NCBI RefSeq assembly: GCF_018873765.1
Contig: NC_057918.1
Coordinates: 60,018,871 to 60,082,870 of the forward strand
Length of the DNA: 64,000 bases
Reading direction: 5' to 3'
Source: Telopea speciosissima
Taxonomy: Eukaryota > Streptophyta > Magnoliopsida > Proteales > Proteaceae
Shown: in pieces, positions 42,547 to 52,116 of the stretch
How positions within the stretch are numbered: the first letter of the stretch is position 1
Layout of the letters: each line of letters starts with the position of its first letter
The notes under the pieces: generated by a model
What the model was told of the DNA's origin: nothing
Seen by the model: only the letters and a program-made list of their open reading frames with translations
Database searches by the model: none
Program-made: the position numbers and the translations under genes

Positions 42547-43218
42547 GCCGAACGGCTTCGTGTTACCTGTTCTTGAGCATGGATTTGATTTTAACACTCG
42601 CGCCTTTTTCCCGAACGGTGACACTTTTTCTCGTCTTGTGGAGGTATGGTTCTTTGGCGTTTGTAGGAAGTTGGTGGTCCAGGTGTCATGATGCCATGGC
42701 TTGAGGTGACGTGGATCCTGGTAGTCAGTCCAGATGTCATAGAGTTATGGTACCTGTCGTTTCATCGTCGTCGCCAAAACGGGGGCTTCTGTGCCATGTT
42801 GGGCCAACTGGCCTGTGCCATGTCCTTGGGTGCGCTACTCGGTCTAAGGAGATGAAAAGATGTTCCTTTTAAAAAAAATTTTAAATTTTAACTCTTTACA
42901 CATTCGACTGTTCATTTCGTGGGTGCGAGTTTTGTGGAGCATTTATTTCCCCATCATTTACCCTCTCCCTTTAAAACTTCTTCTTCATCGTTTATCATTT
43001 CTTCTTTTCCTTACCTGCATTTTCTTTCTCAATCCAGTGAGTTTTTGGGCTTTTGGGGGTGCTTCTTACCTCGTTTGTGTCCTACGTGTTAGGGCTCTTC
43101 TAGTTGGGAGTCAGACATTTTCACATCACTTTTCTTCTTCTGCGAATCCTCAATCAGTAAGACTCTACTTCTCTTCTTTCAGTTTATGTATTTCCTTTTT
43201 GCTTTTTCCTTGTTGTGA

Positions 43219-43840
43219 ATGGCTTCCTCCTCGCCTTCTTCTTCCTCTTCTTCTTCTTCTCGTCGGATCTTTCGTGTGAATCATCCTTCCTAGACCACTG
43301 TATTACCTTCTGCCAATAGATTAGTGTATTCTGGCAAAGGTTTAATCCCTCGCAGAGACCCATAGATTGAGATTCTTGAATTTAGGGATGTCTTACCCTC
43401 CGCAAGGAACGCTACAGCTCCCGGTGCAGTGACTCTGGCTGTGCCTGGTACCGGTAGAGGTATTGGTACTGCCTTTACTGTCCGTTGGGCGGCCCTAGAT
43501 CACCCTTGTCTCCTCGAGGAGGGGGATCTGCAAGATTGCAGGGATGAGTATCTTCTTCTTGCCAATGTCGTTCTTAGGCTTCCTGTGCTTGGAGAGTCCG
43601 AGGAGTTTGCTTGTACCCCATCGGAGGGAGAGCTCTGTGTGTATGAACATTTTATCGGGGAGGGGGGTTAGATTTCCGATGTGCGACGCTGTTTGGAGTT
43701 TCATGAAGGAATTATTTGATCATTACCAAATAACCCCTGTCCAGCTCATCCCTAATTCCTGGCGGAGTGTCTTAGGGTTTATGGTGCAATCTTTCAGCCG
43801 TCATTTTCCCAGGGCTTTTGCGCCTTTTCGAGATCCCTAG
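43219..43840 (+). pseudogene. Antisense extra ORF of the Gypsy element
   Basis: Plus-strand coding remains opposite to gag-pol. It starts MASSSPSSSSSSSSRRIF at 43,219. Two in-frame TAG codons follow (about 43,291 and 43,366), then RWAALDHPCLLEEGDLQD, RLPVLGESEEFACTPSEG and CVYEHFIGEG. A frameshift near 43,665 leads to VRFPMCDAVWSFMKELFDHY, QITPVQLIPNSWRSVLGFM, ending at 43,840. The FPxxxxVxxFxxxLxxHYxITPxQLxPNSWR pattern is that of plant-transposon-associated proteins found as extra ORFs in Tat elements. Function unknown. Confidence 0.75.
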
Positions 43841-44757
43841 GGTTTGATGGAATTTAAGATGGGTTTCCAATGAGGAGGTGCCATGTGTCTTGGTAGTTGG
43901 CTTCTTTGAAGAGGTGCTTTAAGTGCCCAATGGTCCTTTAAATCTAGACTATCAGCTTGCCTTCGATTTGCACCGTTGGTTGTGTTATAAATTGAGGATT
44001 CTAATTCTTCTCCGTTTACTCGCATTTGCTATCACATCCATGGGCATTTCTTGTGCTCTTCATCTCTGCTCCTCTCTTCGTGTTCTTCTGTTGCTCTGGT
44101 GAAATCTTTGTCGTTGCTTTCGTGACCATCAGGGGTGTTGTTTTGTTGGCAAGATGATGGCATTTTTAAGTTTCTCTTCAGCCCTTATCTTCGAATGACA
44201 GTGGTTTTGCAGCCTTGATCTTCAAATGACATATAACGTCGTGTCATTTTTGTTGGCTCTGTTTCTCCTCCTACTTCGGTATGCTTGTATCGATGCTTTG
44301 GCGAAGTTTACTTGCACCAAAGGGGTGGAGAATCTTGAGGTGGCTATCTTCTTTCTCCCCCAACCTCTTCAGAATTCGAAGGGTGAGAATTTATGACTGG
44401 GACCAATTCTGGCTTCAGAGGGGTCTGGAGTCTGTGTATGGTGACTCCCATTTGGCAAAAGTGCCCTTCAGCTTGCTTTGCTGGTTTTTGTAGACCTCCA
44501 TGGGCCTCTAGGAGTTCTCGCTCTAGTCAGTAGACCGCTCGTCCTTACACCCTTCTTCCATGTGTGGGGGAGCTGGTGTTTCACGAAGGCCAATTCTTCG
44601 GCTCTTGTTTCTATGTTGTAAATTGTACTTGATTCAAAAAATAAAGAGATGTCTTTACTATGTATAAAGGAATCTTTACTATTATTTTTGTTCGGGAATG
44701 TTTGCTTTCTTTCATTTCTGTGGGTGAAATTGTTGTTGCCTTGTGAGTAAGGTCTAT
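43841..44757. other. Gypsy 3' non-coding region
   Basis: Sequence between the antisense ORF and the second minisatellite. No domain recognised in any frame. Confidence 0.6.
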
Positions 44758-44759
44758 TA

Positions 44760-44901
44760 TGCCTCACGGGTGAGGTGTTTCATGCTTCCTGGGTGATGAG
44801 GTTTTTCGTTCCTCCTGGGAGAGGTATTTTGTGTCTCCTGGGTGATGTGTTTCGTGCCTCATGGGTGAAGTCTTTTGTGCCTCACGGGTGAGGTCTTTCT
44901 G
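44760..44901. repeat. 23-bp minisatellite in the Gypsy 3' region
   Basis: Six imperfect units like TGCCTCACGGGTGAGGTGTTT, one of them 26 bp. The core CCTCACGGGTGAGG is a near-palindrome, so each unit could fold on itself. Confidence 0.9.
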
Positions 44902-45049
44902 TTTGTCGCTCTGAAGTTGTCCTTGTGTGTTTACGACATATTTCTGCCCAGGGAATCTAAAGACATGGTGAATAACTGAAAATACTTGCAATAACGATGC
45001 TGACAAGTGTTATTAAAATGCGGGCAATTGAAAACAATTGGGGGAATGT

Positions 45050-46374
45050 CATTCGGCGAGTGCTTTTACTGGTAGAATTTTCTCAAATTCTCCGAGTTCT
45101 AAGGGTGTGGTATCTTCTTGCCCTCCCGGAGGCTTTCAAGCAATATGTTCCTAGACGGATTTGCTTGGAGACTATGTATGGTCCTTCCCAATTCGGCGAA
45201 AGCTTTCCTTGCTTCCTTGGTTGTGATGCACTTGCTTTCTTGAGAACTAGATCGCCTGACCTGAATAGCCGCTCTTTAACCCATTTGTTGTAATACTAGG
45301 CGGCTTTTTGCTGATACGCTATATTTTTCAATAGGACGTCTTTTCGTATCTCATCTAGGAAGTCCGCATTCACCCTGAGACCGTCTTCGTAAGTTCTCTC
45401 ATTGAATACGAGTACCCTATGGGATGATGTGACAACTTCTACAGGGGCTAGAGCTTCAGTGTCATATGTCAGTCTAAATGGGCTTTCTCCGGCTGGTGTC
45501 CCTACTGTCATTCGGTATGCCCATAAGATGTTCAGCAGTTCTTTGACCCATGTTCCTTTTGCTTGCTCTAAGCTTTTCTTTATGCCGTTGAGCAGGGTCC
45601 TATTAGTGACCTCTACCCCCCCGTTTGAATGGGGGTAAACTACCACCGCCGATCAGTGAGTTATATGATACTTGTTGCAAAAGTCCTCGAAGGTTGGGTT
45701 GTTGAACTATTTTTCATTATCCATGACCAGGATTCTTGACAACCCAAATTTTTAGATGATCTTGTCCCTGAAAAACTTTTCCATCCGCTTCTCTATTATG
45801 GTTGCCAAGGGCTCAACTTCTACCTACTAGGTGAAGTAGTCAATCGCTACCACCACATATTTTCTGTTTCCTAAGGTTGGTACAAAGTTTCCCAAGATGT
45901 CCATCCCCCACATTACAAAGGGAATGGGGCTGAGGACTAACGTCATCGGTGTTGCCAGGTGGTGAGGTATGGGAGCAAATAGTTGGCACTGCTCACATTT
46001 CTTAACATATTGGATAGCTTCCTCTTGCATCTTGGCCAGTAGAATTTGTGCCTTAGCACTTTATAGGCTAGTGCTCTTCTGCCCATGTGGCTTCTGTGGA
46101 TTCCTTCGTGTACTTCAGGTAGGGCGTATTGTACCCTTTTTGGGCCAAGACACCTTAGCAGTGGGGCAGAAATCGACCTTTTACATAATACGCCATCCAC
46201 AATTGTGTACTTTGCTGCTTGGATCTTCAGCTTCCTTGCTTCTGCTCGATCATTTGGGAGATTTTCATTCTCCAGGTGTTGCACAATGGAATCCATCCAG
46301 CAAGGCTCTTCTTCAAGCTGGCCTACTACTTCTTCTTTGTATGAAGGCTTGTTCAGTGTCTCGAGGTACACCAC
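45050..46374 (-). pseudogene. Gypsy integrase, broken
   Basis: Minus strand: HEGIHRSHMGRRALAYKVLR with KKCEQCQLFAP gives the HHCC zinc domain. The core has WGMDILGNFVPT (first D), ILVMDNE-type second D, and YPHSNGGVEVTNRTLLNGIKK (E). The C-terminal domain reads RLFRSGDLVLKKAS and GKLSPNWEGPYIV to about 45,050. Stops and frame changes occur near 45,827, 45,650 and 45,296. Integrase would insert the cDNA in an active element. Confidence 0.85.
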
Positions 46375-46559
46375 TCAGTCTAACTATGTGAGTTCTACGG
46401 TAGATAGCCTAGAAAGTGTATGTGCTGCTGTATTCACCGCGCAGGGAACTCTCTGTATCTCGAAGCTGGTAAACCCTTTCGCTAATTCTTTCACCTTGGT
46501 TAAGTAGGCGGCCATTCATTCATATTTTGCCTCATATTTTCGTTTAGTTGATTGACCAT

Positions 46560-47330
46560 GAGCTAGGAGTCTCCTGAATTATGATCTTCTAAACTTGTAC
46601 TACTCGGGCGACTCGTACACCTACTAGCAACGTTTCGTATTCTGCTTCATTATTTGACACAGGGACGTTGAATCTGAGTGCGTACTGGATCTTGAACACC
46701 TCAAGGCTTATCAGGATGAGCCCCGCTCCTCCTCCTATCGAGCGACTCAAACTGTCCACAAACATCATCCAGGAGGCATGATCATACCCTCTATTTTTGC
46801 TTCCTCGCTTGGGTCGTCTTCCAAACGAGTACATTCTGAGATGAAGTCTACAAGCACCTATCCTTTGATGGCTGCACGGGGCTTGAATTCGATGTTGTAT
46901 TCGCTCAGTTCTACCGCCCATGTCACGAGCCGTCCGGAGATATCTGGTTTGTGGAGTACCTTCTTTAGGGGTTTGTCTGTCAGGACCGTTATGGCATATG
47001 CTTAGAAGTAAGGCCTCAACTTTGGTGATGACGAGTGTGAATGCCAACTTCTCGATCTCCTAGTACCTAGTTTCTACGTCGAGCAACACATGGCTGACGT
47101 AATAGATGGGTTGCTGTTGTTTTTCATGTTCTTTTAGCAACACCGCACTTACTGCCACTGGGGATGTTGCTAGATATAACAATAGTTCTTCGTTCGACTC
47201 CGGTCTTGCTAGGAGGGGTGGCCTCTCCAGGTAAACCTTCAGTTCCTCGAAGGTGCGTTGACACTCCTCTATCCAGCTAAATTCTTTGGGGCTCCTCAAT
47301 TTCTTTAATGTCTTGAAGAACGACAAGCAC
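46560..47330 (-). pseudogene. Gypsy RNase H plus second (archaeal-type) RNase H
   Basis: Minus strand. The first RNase H reads LLLYLATSPVAVSAVLLKE, QQPIYYVSHVLLDVETRY, followed by VLTDKPLKKVLHKPDISGRL. The second reads WMMFVDSLSRSIGGGAGLIL and NNEAEYETLLVGVRVA, the D and E catalytic positions of the added RNase H of Tat elements. The two are in tandem ahead of the integrase. Frame breaks at about 47,050 and 46,770. Confidence 0.85.
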
Positions 47331-47379
47331 TTGTCTCCCGCTCGATATATGAATCTGGTCAGTTCGGCTACTTGGTCGT

Positions 47380-48353
47380 TCAGCTTTTGTATCTCTCTAA
47401 CCGTTCAGAGTGGTGACATATCGTGAATAGCTTATATTTTGAGGGGTTAGCCTCTATTCCTCTCTTGGAGACCAAAAAACCTAGGAGCTTACCCGACGTG
47501 ACTCCAAAGGCACACTTTACTGGGTTCAGCTTCATCTGATTTGCCTCGAGAACTTGAAAGACTTCGTCCAAATCTTATATGGGGTGTTCGGCTTTGACAC
47601 TTTTGACTAGCATATCGTCAACGTAGACCTCCATATTTCTCCCAATTTGGTCCTTGAACATCTTGATCACCATCCTCTGGTAGGTGGCTCCCGCATTCTT
47701 TAGCCTGAACGGTATCATCATGTAGCAATAATTTTTCTTGTCGGTCCTGAATGTTGTGTAGGATGCGTCTTCCTTCTTCATAAATACCTAGTTGTAGCCA
47801 GAGTATGTATCCATGAAACTCAAAATCTCATGGCTCGCCGTCGCATCTATCAATAGGTCAATACGGGGCAAGGGTATTCATATTTAGGGCAAGCTTTGTT
47901 GAGGTCTGTGTAGTCTATGCACATTCGCCACTTTCCATTTTGCTTAAGGACCATCACTACATTTTCCAGCCAAGTGGGGAACCGTTCTCCCCTGATGAAG
48001 CCCGAATGGCTAAGTTTATCCTCTTCTTCCTTGATTTTCACTCGTCGATTGGATGCAAAGTTTCTTCTCATTTATTGTACTGACCTTTTGCTGGCATCGA
48101 CATGGAGGGCATGTTCGGTGATATTCCTGGGGATACCTGGCATGTCTTCCGCTGACCAGGCGAACACGTCCGCATTCTTCCTCAGGAAAGTGGATAACCT
48201 CTCCCATTGTTCTATACTCAATAGGGCCCCAATTTGGACCGTGCGGCTGGTGTGCTCGTCTCTGATCGATATTTGAACCAACTCTTCAACTGGTTCACCC
48301 CTGCACACCTTAGCATCATCTCTGTTGTCCCTGATTTCTATTGCTAACACCAC
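47380..48353 (-). pseudogene. Gypsy reverse transcriptase
   Basis: Minus strand: HVDASKRSVQ and KIKEEEDKLSHSGFIRGERF (RT entry), VVMVLKQNGKWRMCIDYTDL, then ASYTTFRTDKKNYCYMMIPF with NAGATYQRMV and MEVYVDDMLVKS (YVDD, about 47,600-47,630), then LNPVKCAFGVTSGKLLGFLV. The catalytic YVDD is intact but stops split the frame at several points (about 47,850, 47,575 and 47,380). Confidence 0.88.
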
Positions 48354-48770
48354 TCCTCTGCAGTTGCCCCTTGTTTACTTGATGAAGGTAGTGTGTCATT
48401 CATGGGTTTTTCTCTGTTCCGTACGACACTCTCCAATTCCTTTCTCAGTGGGAAATTTCATCTTGAGGTGTTTTGTTGACACCACTGCTCCTAGCTCGTT
48501 AAGACTGGTCCGTCCTAGAATGGCATTAATAAAGAAGCTACCTTTACCACCATGAAGTTTACCAGTATGGTGGTGGTGCGTGGACTTTTCCCCACCGTTA
48601 CGGTCAGTTTGACAGATCCCTCGATAGTCACAGATGCCCCTAAGAAGCCATATAGGGAGGTTCCCTCGTATTAGAGCTTGTCGTCCAGGAGGCCTAACTG
48701 CTTGTATGCATCATAGGATAACATGTCCACTGATGCTCCGATGTTGACAAGGATCTTATGCATCTCCCTG
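48354..48770 (-). pseudogene. Gypsy protease with altered active site
   Basis: On the minus strand near 48,740 the sequence reads KILVNIGASVDMLSYDAYKQ, where related elements have a D-T-G or D-S-G triad. Here the aspartate position is N (NIGAS). It continues with GTSLYGFLGASVTIEGSVKL and GKSPRTTTILVNFMVV. A stop follows DDKL. The enzyme cannot be active as written. Confidence 0.7.
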
Positions 48771-48899
48771 TTGCACTATTGTATCATCATGTGGCCAGCT
48801 TACTCCTTCCATGTCTTCATCGAAAAAGGATATCTTGGGGGTAGACCTTTCCCTTTTCCTTTTGGCTTCTGCCACGCTGATGAACCTAGCGTGCGCTTT

Positions 48900-50450
48900 T
48901 TCTTTTCTTCCAAATTCTTAGTTTGGTCCCCCAAATATGGTGAGGATTGCGGGCCCAGTCGATCGATTATCTTCTATCCTACGCTCCTTTTGATGTCTGT
49001 CCCCATTCTGAGCCGGTAGTCGTCCCTCTCGTTGGGTATCCACCACTCGACGCTGCCTTTCCTCTCGCCTAGAGTGATCTTCCCTTTTATTTTCCCTTTG
49101 GTCTCTCCCTTTGCCCTTCACGTATCGGCGAAGATGACCAATCTTAATGAGATGTTCGACCTCTCTCTCTTCAGTTAGCGGCAGTCTTAGGTGTCATGTC
49201 TGGTATCTTCATGGAACTGGCAGTATTTCTTCTGGTTCTGCTCTTCCGGCTTCGAGAACATGGGTTTTGGCCATCGAAGGAGACCCTTATCATGTACTTG
49301 CATGAGGATGTCCGCTCGTGTGGTATTTAACGGTGTATACTCTATCCTTATCACTGGACGACCTTTTCTTCTCTGGGACTTTCTGTTTGGCTGCTTTTCG
49401 GGCTTTCAATATATCTTTCATGTTGGCGTATTGTCGTATTTATTACATCGGTTCATTAACTCTCCCATGTTGGTTGGGGGTCTAAGGCCATGGAGACCAC
49501 CAGATCATTATCGGTTACACTGTCATACAAGGCATTGAATGCCATGGTGTCGTCCAGGTCTTTGATGTCTAGGAATTCTTGAACAAACCTCAAGAGGAAA
49601 TCTCGAATCGATTCGTCTCCCCTTTGCCTTACCGCCAGTAAGTTGGTTGTCATTTTCTTTTGCTTATTACTGCTCTAGAACTGGGCGATGAATGCTTCAT
49701 ATAACTCCATCAGGCTGCTGATTGATCCGGGTCTGAGGCTTGAGAACTAGGCGGTAGCGGCTCCGTTAAGGGAACTTGGAAATGCATGGAAAATTACTGC
49801 ATCTGACCCCTCGTACATTTTCATCATGGCGTTGACATAGTTGATGTGGTCGTGCGGGTCTATTTTTTGTCATATCTTTCGAAGCTACCGAGTAGGGGTG
49901 GCTGCCCGGGACAAGCTGTGCCTTAGCGCCTGATTGTCAATCTAAGCTCTTGAGTTTTTCATCAATTTATTTTAGTTTCTTTTCTAAGCCGTTCGACTCA
50001 CCCATGGTGGGTTGGAGGGTTGGCCCCTGGTATCTGCCAGCATGGAGGATTGTCGTACCCAATCCCCGTACGGCTTAGGAGGGAGTTCATCTTTCACGAA
50101 TCGTCGAACCCGACTTGCCTCTTCCACGTGACCATTCATTCGGTGGGCCGTCATTTCGCTTCTCACTGAATGGTGGGTCCGACTAACCTTGGGTAGGATG
50201 CCACTATGCCGCTTCGTGTGATGGGTCCTCGTACCCCCTGAGGGAACCTGAGTGGTTCCTCTACTACCACGCGGGTTACTTCGTGTCCTGGTCGGTAAGT
50301 CTCCCGTCCTAGCCACTTGAACAGGGATAGATTCTTGACTTCGGGGTTGGGACGATCCCATTCGGATTTTCGCTCCTCCCTCCGCTGGTGTGAGTGGTGG
50401 TGGCAGTATTTGGCCTTGACCTCTTGGTAGTTCCGGCTACTGGGGTACGG
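48900..50450 (-). pseudogene. Gypsy gag region
   Basis: Minus strand: MTTNLLAVRQRGDESIRDFL and FVQEFLDIKDLDDTMAFNAL (49,653-49,456) are typical of the retrotransposon gag core, preceded by FSSLRPGSISSLMELYEAFI. Downstream, YCQFHEDTRHDTxDC resembles a zinc-knuckle-like box, then a K/R/E-rich tail (49,121-48,918). The upstream part to 50,450 is S/T/P/R-rich. Frame broken throughout. Confidence 0.75.
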
Positions 50451-50606
50451 GTTAATCTATGCTTGCGTGGCATGTTGCGCCATTTTTTAGTAGGTTCCTT
50501 ATGGGAACAGGCCATGGAAGTGATCCATTGAGTCTTTAACCGTCATGGGCTGCAATGCTCTGACATGTGGTGCAATCTAATTGGATGGTTATATTTGGGT
50601 ATAACA
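50451..50606 (-). repeat. 5' LTR remnant of the Gypsy element
   Basis: Only about 155 bp of the 513-bp LTR remain, from the outer TGTTATACCC end. The rest of the LTR, the primer-binding site and the start of gag are missing, with the sequence passing straight into gag-like DNA. Confidence 0.8.
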
Positions 50607-50611
50607 GTTTC

Positions 50612-50870
50612 CAATACTTCCTCTATTTATAGAAGAAAAGTGATTCATAAATGTAGCCTTTGGTACTAGTGTGTGCGTTTGACTCTTCCATCATATGAAT
50701 GTGTGTGTGTGTAGAGACAAGACCCATACGAAAAGGTGTCTTATCCACTTAAGCCCAAGTCCAGAAGGAAAATAAATGATCCACGAAATTAAACCCATGC
50801 CCAAGTCCACACTTGTCCATAAAAATAAGTGGGCCACAGAGTTACACTGACACCACACCCACTCTGCCAT
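50612..50870. other. Non-coding between Gypsy and Copia
   Basis: This is the continuation of the pre-insertion sequence beyond the Gypsy target site. It contains a short GT run at 50,700-50,713. No gene recognised. Confidence 0.5.
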
Positions 50871-50875
50871 GCCAT

Positions 50876-52098
50876 TGTTGGATATTTTACATATCTATGT
50901 GCGTCCATCAAACCCGATTTAATTTGATTAAATTAATTAATTGATTTACTCATATTATGTGCTTGCCATAATTGTTATTCAGTGCAACTGCCCACTTTAT
51001 ACCATTTGTTGTTCACAACTTTGGACAGAGTTGGGGAATCTGTTCTATGGTTGCCATATTGTACATTTGTTCAATAGGGATTGGGAAAAAAATGTAAATA
51101 TGTGCACATCTAGTGTTGACCATTGATCCACAGAGATTCCTAGATTATTCTCCACCATTTTGTGATCTGCGACGGAAATCTCTGGTAGTTACTTTTTCCA
51201 TACCTGAGAGATACTTGTTATTTTATTCGGGTTGTGTGCATTTGTGGTGAGTCAATGGTTGATGTCTACTGAAAGAACTAGCTATATATCGGTCGCTCGG
51301 TTTGTACAATCTGGATAGTAATAGATGTGATGTTCAATAGGGTTTTCATTGCCCGTATAGGGAGAACATCCAAAAGAGAGTTATCGGATTTGATTGTGCC
51401 AAATCCAAGGCCTGGGTATTTGCAAAGTGTTTGCAATTATTAAATTAAATTATTTTGAAAATAGTTTTCAAGTGTTTTTCGGCCATTCAAAGTCACACTC
51501 TCATGATTAATTATAGTAGACCGGAATCGTGGCGGTGAATTTTATTCCATAGTTACGGGGGTCTATTATGGATGTTAGTAGTGTGGGGAGAAAGTGTAAT
51601 AAAACATCTACCGATTGGGGGTTTCATGTTACGCCTTTTGTAGAGATGTTCTTTATGCAATTAAGAAAAACTTTATTGTAGAGATTTTCTTATGTGCAAA
51701 TATGGATAACTTAAAGGGCTAACGATCACACCACCTGGGACGATTTGAACCATTAGATTGTAGTTTCCAAAATAAGCATTCTCTTTAAAAGAGAAGGCTT
51801 AGGTTAATTTTAAGAACTAATTGTTAGTTCACAATTGCTAATAATTTTAGAGAGTTGAGAGTTGAAAAGAGAAGAGTCTCCTTCTTCAACCTCAAGCTTT
51901 TGCTATTAGAGAGCAAAGTAAGCTTCAGTGTTCGTGACTTTGTGCTGCATTTCTTTGGAGGAACACGCCACTTGTGTGTTCTAGGTGACCATTCCATCCC
52001 CATCAAGGTTAGTTTGATGTTCATGTATTCAATGAAATCCTTGTGCTTAAAATTTTTGAACTTGATTTTGAATCGATTAATTTCCGCCACCGCTAATA
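50876..52098 (+). repeat. 5' LTR of the Copia element
   Basis: Begins TGTTGGATATTTTACAT and ends CGCTAATA, so the termini are TG...TA rather than TG...CA. The 3' LTR ends the same way, and the target duplication fixes the boundary. Confidence 0.92.
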
Positions 52099-52116
52099 AT
52101 TGGCATCAGAGCGATG
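52099..52116 (+). promoter_or_regulatory. Copia primer-binding site
   Basis: ATTGGCATCAGAGCGATGG follows the LTR. TGGCATCAGAGC differs at one base from the common plant TGGTATCAGAGC complement of initiator tRNA-Met. Confidence 0.8.

Larger units (their letters stand above)
41737..50606 (-). mobile_element. Tat-like Ty3/Gypsy retrotransposon, 8.9 kb
   Basis: Flanked by GTTTC at 41,732-41,736 and 50,607-50,611. On the minus strand the order is 5' LTR remnant, gag, protease, RT, RNase H, a second RNase H, integrase, then a long 3' region with minisatellites and an antisense ORF, and a full 3' LTR. Two RNase H domains and an antisense extra ORF are features of the Tat branch. Stops and frameshifts in every domain make it dead. 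Confidence 0.92.

Noticed and set aside
42860-43279. 139-codon plus-strand frame with hydrophobic stretches
   Set aside because: T-rich sequence ahead of the Gypsy antisense ORF gives chance F/L/S codons; no homology recognised.
44997-45293. 98-codon plus-strand frame
   Set aside because: It is antisense to the Gypsy integrase C-terminal domain, which is readable on the minus strand.
45969-46507. 140-codon plus-strand frames
   Set aside because: Shadow frames of the integrase zinc domain on the minus strand.
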